This document shows, in pieces, positions 1-6,763 of a stretch of DNA of 10,557 nt. The position numbers were made by a program, and so were the translations under genes. Numbering within the stretch: position 1 is the stretch's first letter; the number at the start of each line of letters is the position of its first letter. The DNA comes from an uncultured Kineothrix sp. (GTDB lineage: Bacteria > Bacillota > Clostridia > Lachnospirales > Lachnospiraceae). Location: positions 1 through 10,557 of the forward strand of contig CAJUMD010000113.1 in the NCBI GenBank assembly GCA_910587275.1, in the 5' to 3' direction. The notes beneath the pieces were generated by a model. That model had not been told where the DNA came from. It was given only the letters and a program-made list of their open reading frames with translations, and did no database searches.

Positions 1-128
1 AAGAATACGCCGAGTTTTCCGAGCGTGTTTCCCTCTGCAAAATGAGCCAAGCCGAATTTATCCGGCAAGCCCTTATCAAGTCAAGCATGGCCTCCCTCGT
101 ATACAGGGAATCCGCCGCGCCGAAATAA
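1..128 (+). pseudogene. MobC-like relaxosome protein fragment, N-terminus outside window
   Basis: Frame 3 is open from the window edge to TAA at 126-128. The first 28 or so codons read EYAEFSERVSLCKMSQAEFI followed by RQALIKSS. This resembles the ribbon-helix-helix N-terminal segment of MobC-type plasmid mobilization proteins, which help a relaxase bind oriT DNA. From about position 85-92 the resemblance ends, because the DNA there is the antisense of the vapE gene, so the last dozen codons (to SAAPK) are an accidental tail. A normal MobC is over 100 residues, so the gene is cut. Seen: the reading frame and the abrupt junction. Inferred: the MobC assignment, from a short stretch only. It could be another RHH/Arc-type protein. 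Confidence 0.45.
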
Positions 129-1540
129 TCCTGCAGCAGCGTGTCAACACGCGGCGTCCCGTCCCACGGCGTCTGCAGCAGCCTTTCCTTCAGCCTGTGC
201 ACCTGATGGTTCCGGAGGTACACTGCCAGCCCGTCCAGTATCTTTTCCTTCCCGGTAATCCCGTAAATTAATTCCATATAGCACCGCAGCCCCGCATCGT
301 CATCGTCCCCCCACTGTCTTGCGGCATACGGGTAAAGCTCCGGTTCCCAGGGCAGGGGTGCGCCGGCCATCGGCCGTTCCGCCATGGCATCAAAATAGAT
401 CTTTCCGCACAGCTTCGGATCATGTTCCAGTATTATCCGTACATTCTGTATGGTATTCTGTATCTTCCCCGTCTTCGGGTTACTTTGTAATTCCAGCACC
501 CACGAATTATCCCCCTGCCCCGTACCGGGCGGTACCTCTCCCCCGAAACAGTTTACCGCCTCCTCATAGCGTTCCAGCGCCAGTTTTTCGGAAACGGCGG
601 GGATGCCCGCGGCAAATTCGCACATGTGCCGGTAGGACGGCAGGTTGGCCACGGGCGTTCCGGGCTTTGCCCCGTCGTCCTCCTCCCCGAACATGTGCAG
701 GCGCACCATGTCGAAGGCATTGACCAGCTTTCCGGAGCACGGGTCGGTGGCATGGTGGCTGTAGAGGAACTTCCCTCCCTCGCAAAGCACGGCACCGCCC
801 ACGGTGCTCCCTTCCGAATAAGTGTAACGGCCGGGATCCGCACAGGGCTCATAAGTACCGGGCAGGAATTCCGCCATCGCGTCCTCTATGCCGAAACACC
901 GGCAGAACGCCCCGACGATCCCTTTCTTGGCTTCCGGGTCCCCCTGTTTTTTCGCGGAACGGTCGCGTATTTTCGCCGCCCCCGGCACCTCCGGCCATTC
1001 GGACACGTCGCGCCAGTCCTTATAGGTGGCAAGCATCCCGTCCCTCGACACGAACGGCCCGTCCCCGTAGTCGAAAACAAATTCACTGTCCGCGCTGCAG
1101 CTTGGCCAGTACATGAGGCGCACCGGCTCAAACGTGGTCGGGTCAAAAACCTGCATGCCGATGAAGGACGCCATCCGCCTTGCAATCGGCTCATATTCCT
1201 CCGCGCTGCACGGAACGTCAAGCGGCATGACCATGCGCAGGCGAGGGGCAGCGCCTTCATGCTTCCTCGTGGAATAAACCGCATAGGCGCAGCCCAGCGC
1301 CGACAGGACACGCAGGATGTCCGCGGTGCTGCCCGGGGCCATTGCGTCCGCATCCAGCGTGATCAGGTGCCGTTCCCCGGCGTTCCCGTTCCTCCTCCTC
1401 TGCCCGGTCAGGGTACCGCCCACAAAGCCGCCGACATCCTTAAGTTCGTCCTGTTCCGGCTTCGCCATTGCCCTATACTGCAGGAAACTTTCCTGCGTCC
1501 TTACCGGCATGGACAGCCTCATGACAAACTCCGACCAGTA
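91..1540 (-). pseudogene. VapE-family primase remnant, helicase domain lost
   Basis: The minus frame entering from the polymerase remnant reads EFVMRLSMPVRTQESF, KDVGGFVGGTLTG, LITLDADAM, YSTRKHEG..RLRMVMPL and RLMYWPS, and later WGDDDDAGLRCYMELIYGI and TPWDGTPRVDTLLQDYFGA. These match the N-terminal primase-polymerase-like half and the linker of phage virulence-associated E proteins, which prime phage replication; the LDAD acidic pair fits a metal-binding site. At YTREA, near position 91, the similarity stops just before the P-loop helicase domain, and the frame runs into antisense of a MobC-like fragment. The normal N-terminus is also missing, since the gene is fused in frame to the polymerase at 1540/1541. 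There are no internal stops between 1945 and the window edge. An ATG at 1522 with GGAG six bases upstream could allow an independent start, but nothing shows that it is used. Confidence 0.75.
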
Positions 1541-2404
1541 CAGCTCCTGCCGGATTTTAAGCACTTCCTTTACAATCCGCTTTTCGTTTTTGTCCGACAG
1601 GATTTCCGCCACGGTCTGCTTGTCCAGGCTGTCCGGTTCCAGTGAGGCAGTGCGGGCAAGCCACTGTTTTAACTGTGCCACGCTGTTCGGGTTGTCCAGC
1701 CCCGTAAGCGCCTTTGCGCTGTCCGTCAGCTCCCCCTTTACCCGGCTGCTGATTTCCAGCGCGCCGGTTACCAGTTCCATGTCCAGGGCGGATCCCGTGT
1801 CATTTATGTACTGGTCAAGTACCCAGTTGAACCGCTCGCTTTCCGGCACCGGGTATTCCTGCAGTATCCGGTAGATGTCCCTTTCGGTCTCCACGTCCCG
1901 CACGCAGTAGGACTTGAACAGTTCCCATTTCTTCCGGTCATGGTACTACAGGTTGCGCGTCCTCCCGTAATTCGCCCTGGTCGGTTTACACGGGACACAG
2001 AAATAACGGATCAGCTGCTTCCCGGCCGCCATTTTCTGCCGGTTTTCGGGAAACCCCAGCGCTTTCCCGGCCTGCCCCAGTTGTCCGGGAAGCCCGCAGT
2101 AATAGGCATGCACCATGGTGCAGTGCCACTGCGATGTGTCCGTATTAAAATACTTCTTTAAACAGTTTATTTCAAAGGCCGCGTTATGCGCCGCTTTTTC
2201 CACTTCCGGGTCATCTAAGTCCGCTATGATGCCCGGCGGTACCGTTTCCCCCGCCGCAAGGTCCACGATCCGCACCGGTTCTTCGCCATAAGCATAGGCA
2301 AACAGCAGTATTTCAAAGGCCGGGGACTGTACGTACCGGTACAGCCCTGCCTTTTGGATGTCGACGTCCGAATACGTCTCAAGGTCAATGTGGAGGGTTT
2401 TCAT
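1541..2404 (-). pseudogene. Family A DNA polymerase, exonuclease end only, with internal amber stop
   Basis: The ATG at 2404 overlaps the upstream TGA as ATGA, giving translational coupling. The product starts MKTLHIDLETYSDVDIQKAG, the Exo I D-x-E signature of phage pol I-type 3'-5' exonucleases. AHNAAFEINCLKKYF is the Exo II region. Codon 153 is TAG (1946-1948), inside the normally conserved stretch RTRNL-x-x-HD-x-x-KW. The same frame then continues with FKSYCVRDVETE (Exo III, Y166 and D170), DMELVTGALEIS and EVLKIRQEL. At codon 288 the polymerase similarity ends and VapE sequence begins. The palm, fingers and thumb (several hundred residues in the family) are gone. The 152-residue product lacks Exo III, so it is unlikely to be an active exonuclease. 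The double damage makes this a pseudogene. Confidence 0.85.
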
Positions 2405-3159
2405 CCGATCCCCATCACTCCCCCGTTCAACAGGGGACGCCCCGTAATCGGGTCCGTCTGCTGCCCCTGCGGCGGGTACCCGTACGGCTGCCCCTGCTGG
2501 CCGTACACGGGCGGTGCCTGCTGCGGCATGTACGGCTGCACGCCCTGTGCGTATGCGGGCGGTGCCTGCTGCGGCACGTATGCCTGCCCCGGCTGTGCAT
2601 ACGGCGGAACGGGGGCGCCGTCCGTCCCCGTGTAGGCATTAATGCCGCCGAATGCCTCCTCCGCGCTGACCCGCGCGGTCAGGGGTTCCCCGTCCCCAAT
2701 TTTCTGTACGGCGTTCAGGCCACAGCCGATTCCCTTGTTCCCGTTCGTGCTATAGGCAAAGAAATTAATGTTCGCGCGGACATAGCACCCGCTGTATACA
2801 TCCGCCGGATTAAGGATCGCCTGCATGTCCAGCCCGACAATGGACGGCTGGAGCTTTGCGGATGCCGTCATTACCATGTGGCCCCCGCATTCCTCACCAA
2901 ACGCCTCCCCTGAAGGACGGAAACCGTCCCCGTCATGCAGCGGTATCCTGCACATGGGCGGTACTGCCCCGTTAAACACTTTTTGGGTGCCCTCCCGCTT
3001 AGCGCTTTCTATTCCTGCATATATGGCATTCAGTGTTGCCACATCCGTTTTCGGTATCAGCAGGGTAAGGGAATACTTTGCCTCCCCTCCGTTTTCCGGT
3101 ACACGCGGCTGAAAGATGTTTACGTAGGACGCCCTTACTTTTCCCGTCGTAATTGCCAT
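2401..3159 (-). CDS. DUF2815 phage ssDNA-binding-like protein
   Basis: 252 residues starting MAITTGKVRASYVNIFQPRV. I chose the ATG at 3159 because AAGGAG lies 11 bases upstream; an in-frame ATG at 3210 would only add an unrelated 17-residue leader overlapping the nuclease gene. Residues 1-165 (KYSLTLLIPKTD, LNPADVYSGCYVRANINFFA, NGNKGIGCGLNAVQKIGDGEPL) are typical of DUF2815, a phage family placed beside recombination nucleases and treated as single-strand DNA binding or annealing. Residues 165-172 are the SAEEAFGG motif, also present in the neighbouring nuclease. Residues 183-235 form a P/Q/Y/G-rich tail containing two copies of a 16-residue unit (PQQAPP-A/V-Y). The gene ends in TGA, overlapping the polymerase ATG by four bases. 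It appears intact. Expected role: coating or annealing phage ssDNA in the cytoplasm. Confidence 0.85.
   Translation of the reverse strand: MAITTGKVRASYVNIFQPRVPENGGEAKYSLTLLIPKTDVATLNAIYAGIESAKREGTQKVFNGAVPPMCRIPLHDGDGFRPSGEAFGEECGGHMVMTASAKLQPSIVGLDMQAILNPADVYSGCYVRANINFFAYSTNGNKGIGCGLNAVQKIGDGEPLTARVSAEEAFGGINAYTGTDGAPVPPYAQPGQAYVPQQAPPAYAQGVQPYMPQQAPPVYGQQGQPYGYPPQGQQTDPITGRPLLNGGVMGIG
2508..2604 (-). repeat. 48-bp imperfect tandem repeat in DUF2815 tail
   Basis: The segment cgggcggtgcctgctgcggc starts at 2508 and again at 2556, a 48-base spacing. It encodes two 16-residue units, one with PQQAPPVYG and one with PQQAPPAYA, in the low-complexity tail of the DUF2815 protein. The outer limits are approximate because the copies diverge. 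Confidence 0.7.
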
Positions 3160-3163
3160 GTTC

Positions 3164-4384
3164 CTATCTCTCCTTATATGAATTGTCCCCGCCGAATGCC
3201 TCCTCCGCACTGACCTGCGGCTGCATGGCGGGCCGTTTGTCGTCCTCCGGCACGAGCTTCGGTTTCCCCCTCGGCTTAATAATGTACGGGGCCAGAAGCT
3301 CCGCGCGCCGCTCCTTCGGGACCAGTTTCTCCAGTTCCGTCAGGGGTATGGGCTTCCGGTTATACAGCACGGCTTCGTCATATCCCGCCGCAACCAGCCC
3401 CCGAAATGCGCTGTCCGGGTCGGAAAGCTGCCTGTCGCTGCGCCCCTCCACGATTTTCCATCCGGGGACGTCCCCGCCCTTTACGAGTTCCGAGAGCGCA
3501 TGGTTTTCCAGTTTGGTTACCCAGTCCTTCAGGAACTGTGCCCGTTTCAGGATTCCGCCGATTTCCCCGTTGGACATCAGCTCCGGCTTCCTGATCCCGT
3601 CCGTCACGGGGTCAATGGCATCTGCCATGAGCGCCATGTTCTTTTCCGCCATTGCCCGGCACCTGCCGTATGCCTTACAGAAACCGTTTTTACAGTAATC
3701 GCCGGGACGGAACTCCCCTTTCCCCTTGTATGCCAGTTCCGCACGCGGTTTTACGAACAGCTCCCCCCAGCTTAACAGTTCCCCCAAAGTGACCGTCCAT
3801 GAGGCAGTGTTGGGTATCCTCGGCTGGACAATGTGCAGGTGTACGTCTTCCACGGAAAAGAAGTTCCCGTATTCATTCCAGGCTCCCAGCGCATAGACCG
3901 CAAGCTGCGGGTTCCCTTCCGCTTTTTTCGGCACGCCTTTCCCATATTTAAAATCAATGACGTGCATGTCCCTGCCGTATATGATGATGCAGTCCGCCGT
4001 ACCAAACCCTTCCGGTGCCCACGGGCTGTAATCCAGCCGCTTTTCCACTGCCACGAAGGGCGTGGAGGGAAAGCCGAACGCTATGGCGGAAACGTAGTCA
4101 ACGTATTCATCGGTAAATCCTTCCATCTCCGGCTGGTACGCTTCGTCCGTCCGCAGTTTTTTCAGGCGGCTTCTATAAGTGCGATCCGGCATGTTTTTGT
4201 CCGTGAACAGTTTTGACAGTTTCAACTCACAGATTCCGTGCGCGAGTGCCCCTTCCCTCGTATATCCGGACTCCGTGTCAGGGATACCGTCCTCCAGTAC
4301 TGCGGACGGTGTACAATAAAGCCATTTCTGCGCGCCGGATGCGGACAGGAGCGCATGTTCCCTTTCTCCTTTTTTCTTTCCCAT
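3164..4384 (-). CDS. DUF2800 PD-(D/E)XK nuclease (RecB/Cas4-like)
   Basis: 406 residues, intact. The ATG at 4384 shares one base with the upstream TGA (TGATG). Motifs in order: SASGAQKWLYCTPSA (C24), REGALAHGICE (residues 43-53, RecB-type motif I with H49), GFGTADC (D131), HVIDFKYGKG (D144, K146) and NPQLAVYALG (Q160, Y164). These form a complete PD-(D/E)XK core with a RecB-type QxxxY motif. C24 together with C231, C236 and C242 (DYCKNGFCKAYGRCRAM) could form a Cas4/AddB-like Fe-S site. It probably resects DNA ends for phage recombination, with the DUF2815 protein downstream covering the ssDNA. The C-terminus VSAEEAFGGDNSYKER repeats a motif found in that partner. It ends in TAG, inside the leader of the next gene just after its ribosome binding site. 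Confidence 0.88.
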   Translation of the reverse strand: MGKKKGEREHALLSASGAQKWLYCTPSAVLEDGIPDTESGYTREGALAHGICELKLSKLFTDKNMPDRTYRSRLKKLRTDEAYQPEMEGFTDEYVDYVSAIAFGFPSTPFVAVEKRLDYSPWAPEGFGTADCIIIYGRDMHVIDFKYGKGVPKKAEGNPQLAVYALGAWNEYGNFFSVEDVHLHIVQPRIPNTASWTVTLGELLSWGELFVKPRAELAYKGKGEFRPGDYCKNGFCKAYGRCRAMAEKNMALMADAIDPVTDGIRKPELMSNGEIGGILKRAQFLKDWVTKLENHALSELVKGGDVPGWKIVEGRSDRQLSDPDSAFRGLVAAGYDEAVLYNRKPIPLTELEKLVPKERRAELLAPYIIKPRGKPKLVPEDDKRPAMQPQVSAEEAFGGDNSYKER

Positions 4385-4869
4385 CAGACCTGCGCACCTG
4401 CCTCCCTGAGTGCCATGGCAAACTCACCGTAGCGTTCCTTTGGCAGCTCCGTCATTGCCTGTATGCCGAACCGCTGGAGGATGCCCATGACCTGCTGTCC
4501 CCTTCCGGACGACATAAGCCCGGCTGCCGCCACCTGCAGCTGCTCAAGGGCATAGCCCTGTACGGGCGGTGCGGAAGGTACCGGTGACGGCGCCTGTCCC
4601 TGCGGCATTGCGGGCGGTGCCTGCGGCGGTACCTGTCCCTGCGGCATTGCGGGCGGTACCTGCGGCGGCGCCTGCAAGGGCGGCTGCTGGATTCCCGCCG
4701 GGGGCTGTCCCGCCCCGGCCGCCACGGGCGGGGCATACATGCCCGGTGTCCGGGATGCGGGAGCCGCCCCCTGCACCGCGGCGGCACTGCCCTGTCCGGC
4801 AAGGCGGTTTATGGCCGCGGCCAGTTCCGCCAGCCCTTCCACTTTAATATTTATGCTGAATTCATTCAT
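4384..4869 (-). CDS. P/Q-rich phage replication-cassette protein, function unknown
   Basis: 161 residues behind AGGAGG eight bases from the ATG. Three parts are visible. Residues 1-25 (MNEFSINIKVEGLAELAAAI) are a short beta/helix segment. Residues 35-105 are a low-complexity linker rich in P, Q, A and G that includes a 13-residue unit repeated twice (APPAMPQGQVPPQ). Residues 106-161 (YALEQLQVAAAGLM, GILQRFGIQAMTELPKERYG) are a helical C-terminal domain. I recognise the same end-domain arrangement from unnamed proteins located just upstream of DUF2800 nucleases in Firmicute phages, but no function is known to me. The position suggests an accessory role in the same recombination/replication complex. 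The GC-rich linker probably expands and contracts by repeat slippage. Confidence 0.75.
   Translation of the reverse strand: MNEFSINIKVEGLAELAAAINRLAGQGSAAAVQGAAPASRTPGMYAPPVAAGAGQPPAGIQQPPLQAPPQVPPAMPQGQVPPQAPPAMPQGQAPSPVPSAPPVQGYALEQLQVAAAGLMSSGRGQQVMGILQRFGIQAMTELPKERYGEFAMALREAGAQV
4594..4671 (-). repeat. 39-bp tandem repeat, two copies, coding P/Q linker
   Basis: Copies at 4594-4632 and 4633-4671 are nearly identical on the plus strand, both starting ctgtccctgcggcattgcgg. The period of 39 is a multiple of three, so copy-number change keeps the reading frame of the 161-residue protein. Each copy encodes 13 residues of its linker. Confidence 0.85.
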
Positions 4870-4910
4870 CGTTTTTCCCTCCTGTTATGGTATGTGTATG
4901 CTGTTCCGTT

Positions 4911-5027
4911 TCACGGGTTCCGCCGGAACCCTCCGCCTGCACGGGCGGTTCCCCCCGTATCCCTGCAGTCGCATCGTTCTTCCGCGTCAAGGCTCGCCCC
5001 GCAGTACAGGCATGTCCTGTAACCCAT
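4911..5027 (-). CDS. 38-residue zinc-ribbon phage protein
   Basis: The ATG at 5027 follows an AAGGGGG-type ribosome binding site; TGA is at 4911-4913. The product begins MGYRTCLYCGASLDAEERCD and continues CRDTGGTARAGGGFRRNP. The CxxC pair (C6, C9) followed by CxC (C19, C21) is a compact zinc-binding knuckle, common in tiny phage proteins of this kind. The partner is unknown. It lies in the run of mini-genes between the promoter and the P/Q-rich gene. Clear start signal and motif, but too short for firm family assignment. Confidence 0.7.
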   Translation of the reverse strand: MGYRTCLYCGASLDAEERCDCRDTGGTARAGGGFRRNP

Positions 5028-5051
5028 GGCTTCCGCCCCCTTCCCCGTTTC

Positions 5052-5207
5052 TCATATCCGGCTGTTTTTTACGTTAATTATGTAAACGTCATCCTTTGTC
5101 CCGCTTATGCTGACCGTTTCATACGTTACCAGCAGATCACGGATAGCCTCACCGAGGCAGCCTGTTTCAACGGGGTACTGTATGGTCCCCATTCCCGTCT
5201 GTTCCAT
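5052..5207 (-). CDS. Small phage protein, unknown function (51 aa)
   Basis: I chose the ATG at 5207 because it follows a GGGGG-rich ribosome binding site and sits one base after the TAG of the preceding gene; a longer in-frame reading would overlap that gene. The product starts MEQTGMGTIQYPVETGCLGE and ends VYIINVKNSRI. It looks like a small mixed alpha/beta protein with no motif I can name. The tight spacing suggests translational coupling. It belongs to the early leftward operon. Confidence 0.6.
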   Translation of the reverse strand: MEQTGMGTIQYPVETGCLGEAIRDLLVTYETVSISGTKDDVYIINVKNSRI

Positions 5208-5208
5208 C

Positions 5209-5361
5209 CTATTTCCCCCTTTCCCTGTCGCTGTTGTCCAAATCTTCCCCTGTTCCACCCGCGAAGCCCAGCACCCTGCCGTCATTCAGCAGGACCCCCA
5301 GCCCCCTGTACTGCCAGTTTTCCATGCAGTCCTGTATATTTACCGCTTCCGGATTCACCAT
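5209..5361 (-). CDS. Small phage protein, unknown function (50 aa)
   Basis: The ATG at 5361 follows AGGAGG; TAG is at 5209-5211. The product begins MVNPEAVNIQDCMENWQYRG and continues LGVLLNDGRVLGFAGG, then an acidic/basic tail ending SDRERGK. A short strand-turn-strand pattern is visible, but no family is recognised. The end of the gene carries the purine-rich ribosome binding site for the next one, typical of compact phage operons. Confidence 0.6.
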   Translation of the reverse strand: MVNPEAVNIQDCMENWQYRGLGVLLNDGRVLGFAGGTGEDLDNSDRERGK

Positions 5362-5397
5362 CCGTCCCTCCTTCCTGCCTGTCCAACGGGGAAACGC

Positions 5398-5544
5398 CTA
5401 AGCGTTTTCCCCCTTCTTGCCCACCGGCTTGTGGCTGTCCACAATCCGGTAAAGCATCGCGTATTTTTCATTTCTGGGGATATGTACGTCCTTCGGGTCG
5501 GTGTACACTTTCCCGTCCTTCGTGATGATCCTGATCGTTACCAT
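5398..5544 (-). CDS. Small phage protein, unknown function (48 aa)
   Basis: The ATG at 5544 has AGGGGGTGA just upstream, in the 16 bases after the preceding gene; TAG is at 5398-5400. The product MVTIRIITKDGKVYTDPKDV continues with HIPRNEKYAMLYRIV and a lysine-rich end. It is strand-rich and basic, with no motif I can assign to a function. Confidence 0.62.
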   Translation of the reverse strand: MVTIRIITKDGKVYTDPKDVHIPRNEKYAMLYRIVDSHKPVGKKGENA

Positions 5545-5560
5545 GGCTTCACCCCCTGCC

Positions 5561-5869
5561 CTATTCTATGCGCGTACTGTTTGTACACATTTCCCCCCGT
5601 GCCTGTTTTTCCTCCGGCCCCCCGTCTTCCGTGAGGAAATCTCCCATCAAGTGTTTCAGCCACCTTCTGAAATTATCTTTCGCCCTTTCGTCTTCATCCG
5701 GCACAACCGGTAATCTGCTGCATGTAATACTGGTAGATGCATTTTCCCCGGCTCTATGGTAGAATTTAATTTCCGTTATCGGTTCGGACCAATATACTTC
5801 CCCGTCACATAAGATTGACGTACGCTGTCCATCTGACGCAATAATTATTGGCTGTGGTTTCTTTGCCAC
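5561..5869 (-). CDS. First gene of leftward operon, unknown function (102 aa, GTG start)
   Basis: Starts at GTG (5869) behind GGAAGGAGGC, with no ATG nearby; it ends in TAG. The product starts MAKKPQPIIIASDGQRTSIL, continues with a strand-rich section (GEVYWSEPITEIKFYHR), and ends in an acidic, helical tail (DERAKDNFRRWLKHLMGDFL). No family is recognised. As the first gene after the control region it is probably the earliest protein expressed from the leftward operon. Its base composition is intermediate between the GC-rich operon and the AT-rich right-hand module. Confidence 0.65.
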   Translation of the reverse strand: MAKKPQPIIIASDGQRTSILCDGEVYWSEPITEIKFYHRAGENASTSITCSRLPVVPDEDERAKDNFRRWLKHLMGDFLTEDGGPEEKQARGEMCTNSTRIE

Positions 5870-5903
5870 CCTTCCCCGCCTCCTTCCCCAAACTTCTAAA
5901 ATC

Positions 5904-5912
5904 TGCTATAAT
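5904..5912 (+). promoter_or_regulatory. Extended -10 promoter for rightward module
   Basis: TGCTATAAT at 5904-5912 is a perfect extended -10 (TGnTATAAT). No good -35 is present 16-18 bases upstream, which extended -10 promoters tolerate. Transcription would start near 5919 and read into the frameshifted gene at 5976. No equally convincing promoter could be picked for the leftward operon in the same gap. Confidence 0.5.
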
Positions 5913-5920
5913 CCCCCTTA

Positions 5921-5938
5921 TCAGCACTGCCATGCTGA
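5921..5938. promoter_or_regulatory. 18-bp palindrome, candidate operator
   Basis: TCAGCA-ctgcca-TGCTGA is a perfect 6+6 inverted repeat in the divergent control region, just downstream of the predicted rightward start site. The following A-run is on the wrong side for a leftward terminator, so an operator for a phage repressor or Cro-like protein is more likely. The matching repressor gene survives only as a stump at 6591. Confidence 0.45.
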
Positions 5939-5975
5939 AAAAAAATTAAACCATAAATTTTTAAGGAGGATTCAC

Positions 5976-6445
5976 ATGAATTACATCACTAAAGAAAACA
6001 TCACTTTATCCTTGCCACTATTGGTTCCTTAGGAACCTTTTACACTTTATTTGCACAGCGTAAAAAAATATCCCTATCCATACAGAGCTACAGCCATAAA
6101 AACGGTTCTTTGCTCATGTATGTTTCTTTTACAAACCATTCCAGGCTTCCAATATCCATTCTAAATGTTTCCATTATTCAGGATAAAGTTTGTTTCCCCT
6201 GCACCTACATTCCCACAAAGGTATGTGAACATACCCGCCGTTCCGGAAAAGAAATTATAAGTTACAGGGAAGAATTTTCTATCCGGTTTCCAATATCCCT
6301 GTTTTCTCTTGCCGGCTCATCTGGTTATCTGTATTTTGACAAACTTCCAGAAACCTATCCAGACGCCCCCACAGTTCTGACTGTTCAAGTAAGCACCAAT
6401 CGCGGGAGGGCAATGAAAATGAAACTACCGGTTCCGAATTTATAA
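5976..6445 (+). pseudogene. Frameshifted small (possibly membrane-anchored) phage protein
   Basis: A strong start (AAGGAGG, ATG at 5976) encodes MNYITKENITLS and then hits TAG at 6030. The other frame, entered near 6005-6010, continues sensibly: LATIGSLGTFYTLFAQRKKI, then SIQSYSHKNGSLLMYVSFTN, and runs to TAA at 6443-6445 (about 155 residues in all). One missing base near 6007 (ttatcc where ttaatcc would restore the frame) explains the break. The N-terminal hydrophobic stretch suggests a single membrane anchor, and the remainder looks like a strand-rich domain. I recognise no function. The TTG at 6110 could give a shorter product, but it has no ribosome binding site. Confidence 0.6.
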
Positions 6446-6590
6446 ATTGCTTTACTTCATACATATTTTTTTGGCCTTTTCATGATTATTTTTTCAGCAG
6501 CAGGCACAATTCACAAACTTCATAACGGACTACGCCTTTGACGCATCGGAAGTTATATCCGGCACGCCCTTCATCCCCTGCAAAAGATAA
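6446..6590. other. Gap between two broken genes, no clear gene
   Basis: A T-rich stretch (6464-6495) is followed by a more GC-balanced stretch at about 6497-6585. That stretch has short open readings on both strands (plus FTNFITDYAFDASEV; minus MKGVPDITSDASKA then a stop) but no start signal. It probably contains what is left of the region that once held the repressor N-terminus, perhaps with inserted foreign sequence. Confidence 0.4.
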
Positions 6591-6740
6591 TTGATATCCT
6601 ATGATGAAGCACGTGACTTAGCAGAATTTTTATATGCAAATCCTGAACATAAAATCCTTTTTGATGCTACTAGGAACGTAAAAAAGGACGATATACAATT
6701 TGTAAAAGAAATGATTGACCGAATAAGCAACAAGGAATGA
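6591..6740 (+). pseudogene. Phage repressor stump (C-terminal tail only)
   Basis: After a TAA at 6588 the frame reads YDEARDLAEFLYANPEHKIL, then FDATRNVKKDDIQFVKEMID, and ends in TGA at 6738-6740. This is the typical end of XRE-family CI-like repressors from Clostridia prophages, where a helix-turn-helix domain of about 65 residues precedes it. The DNA-binding domain, start codon and ribosome binding site are all absent, so no functional repressor is made from here. It sits directly upstream of the ImmA/IrrE gene, its usual partner. Seen: the open tail. Inferred from family memory: the XRE assignment. Confidence 0.55.
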
Positions 6741-6763
6741 TATGCACAGGGAGGGGAATTCCT

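Noticed and set aside
626..1645. Plus-strand ORF of 339 codons
   Set aside because: It lies fully antisense to the vapE and polymerase frame, which has clear motifs; its own product is Pro/Arg/His-rich without family features.
1317..1874. Plus-strand Ser-rich ORF of 185 codons
   Set aside because: Antisense shadow of the fused polymerase/vapE frame.
1946..1948. TAG recoded to glutamine (alternative genetic code phage)
   Set aside because: At least four neighbouring genes use TAG as their natural stop right beside the next gene's start signals, so recoding would extend all of them.
2354..2635. Plus-strand Cys/Gly-rich ORF (93 codons)
   Set aside because: It is the antisense of the P/Q-rich tail of the DUF2815 gene; CAG/CCG repeats read backwards give Cys/Gly runs. 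No ribosome binding site.
5921..5945. Rho-independent terminator
   Set aside because: The hairpin is followed by A residues on the plus strand and preceded by T residues on the minus strand, the wrong arrangement on either strand.
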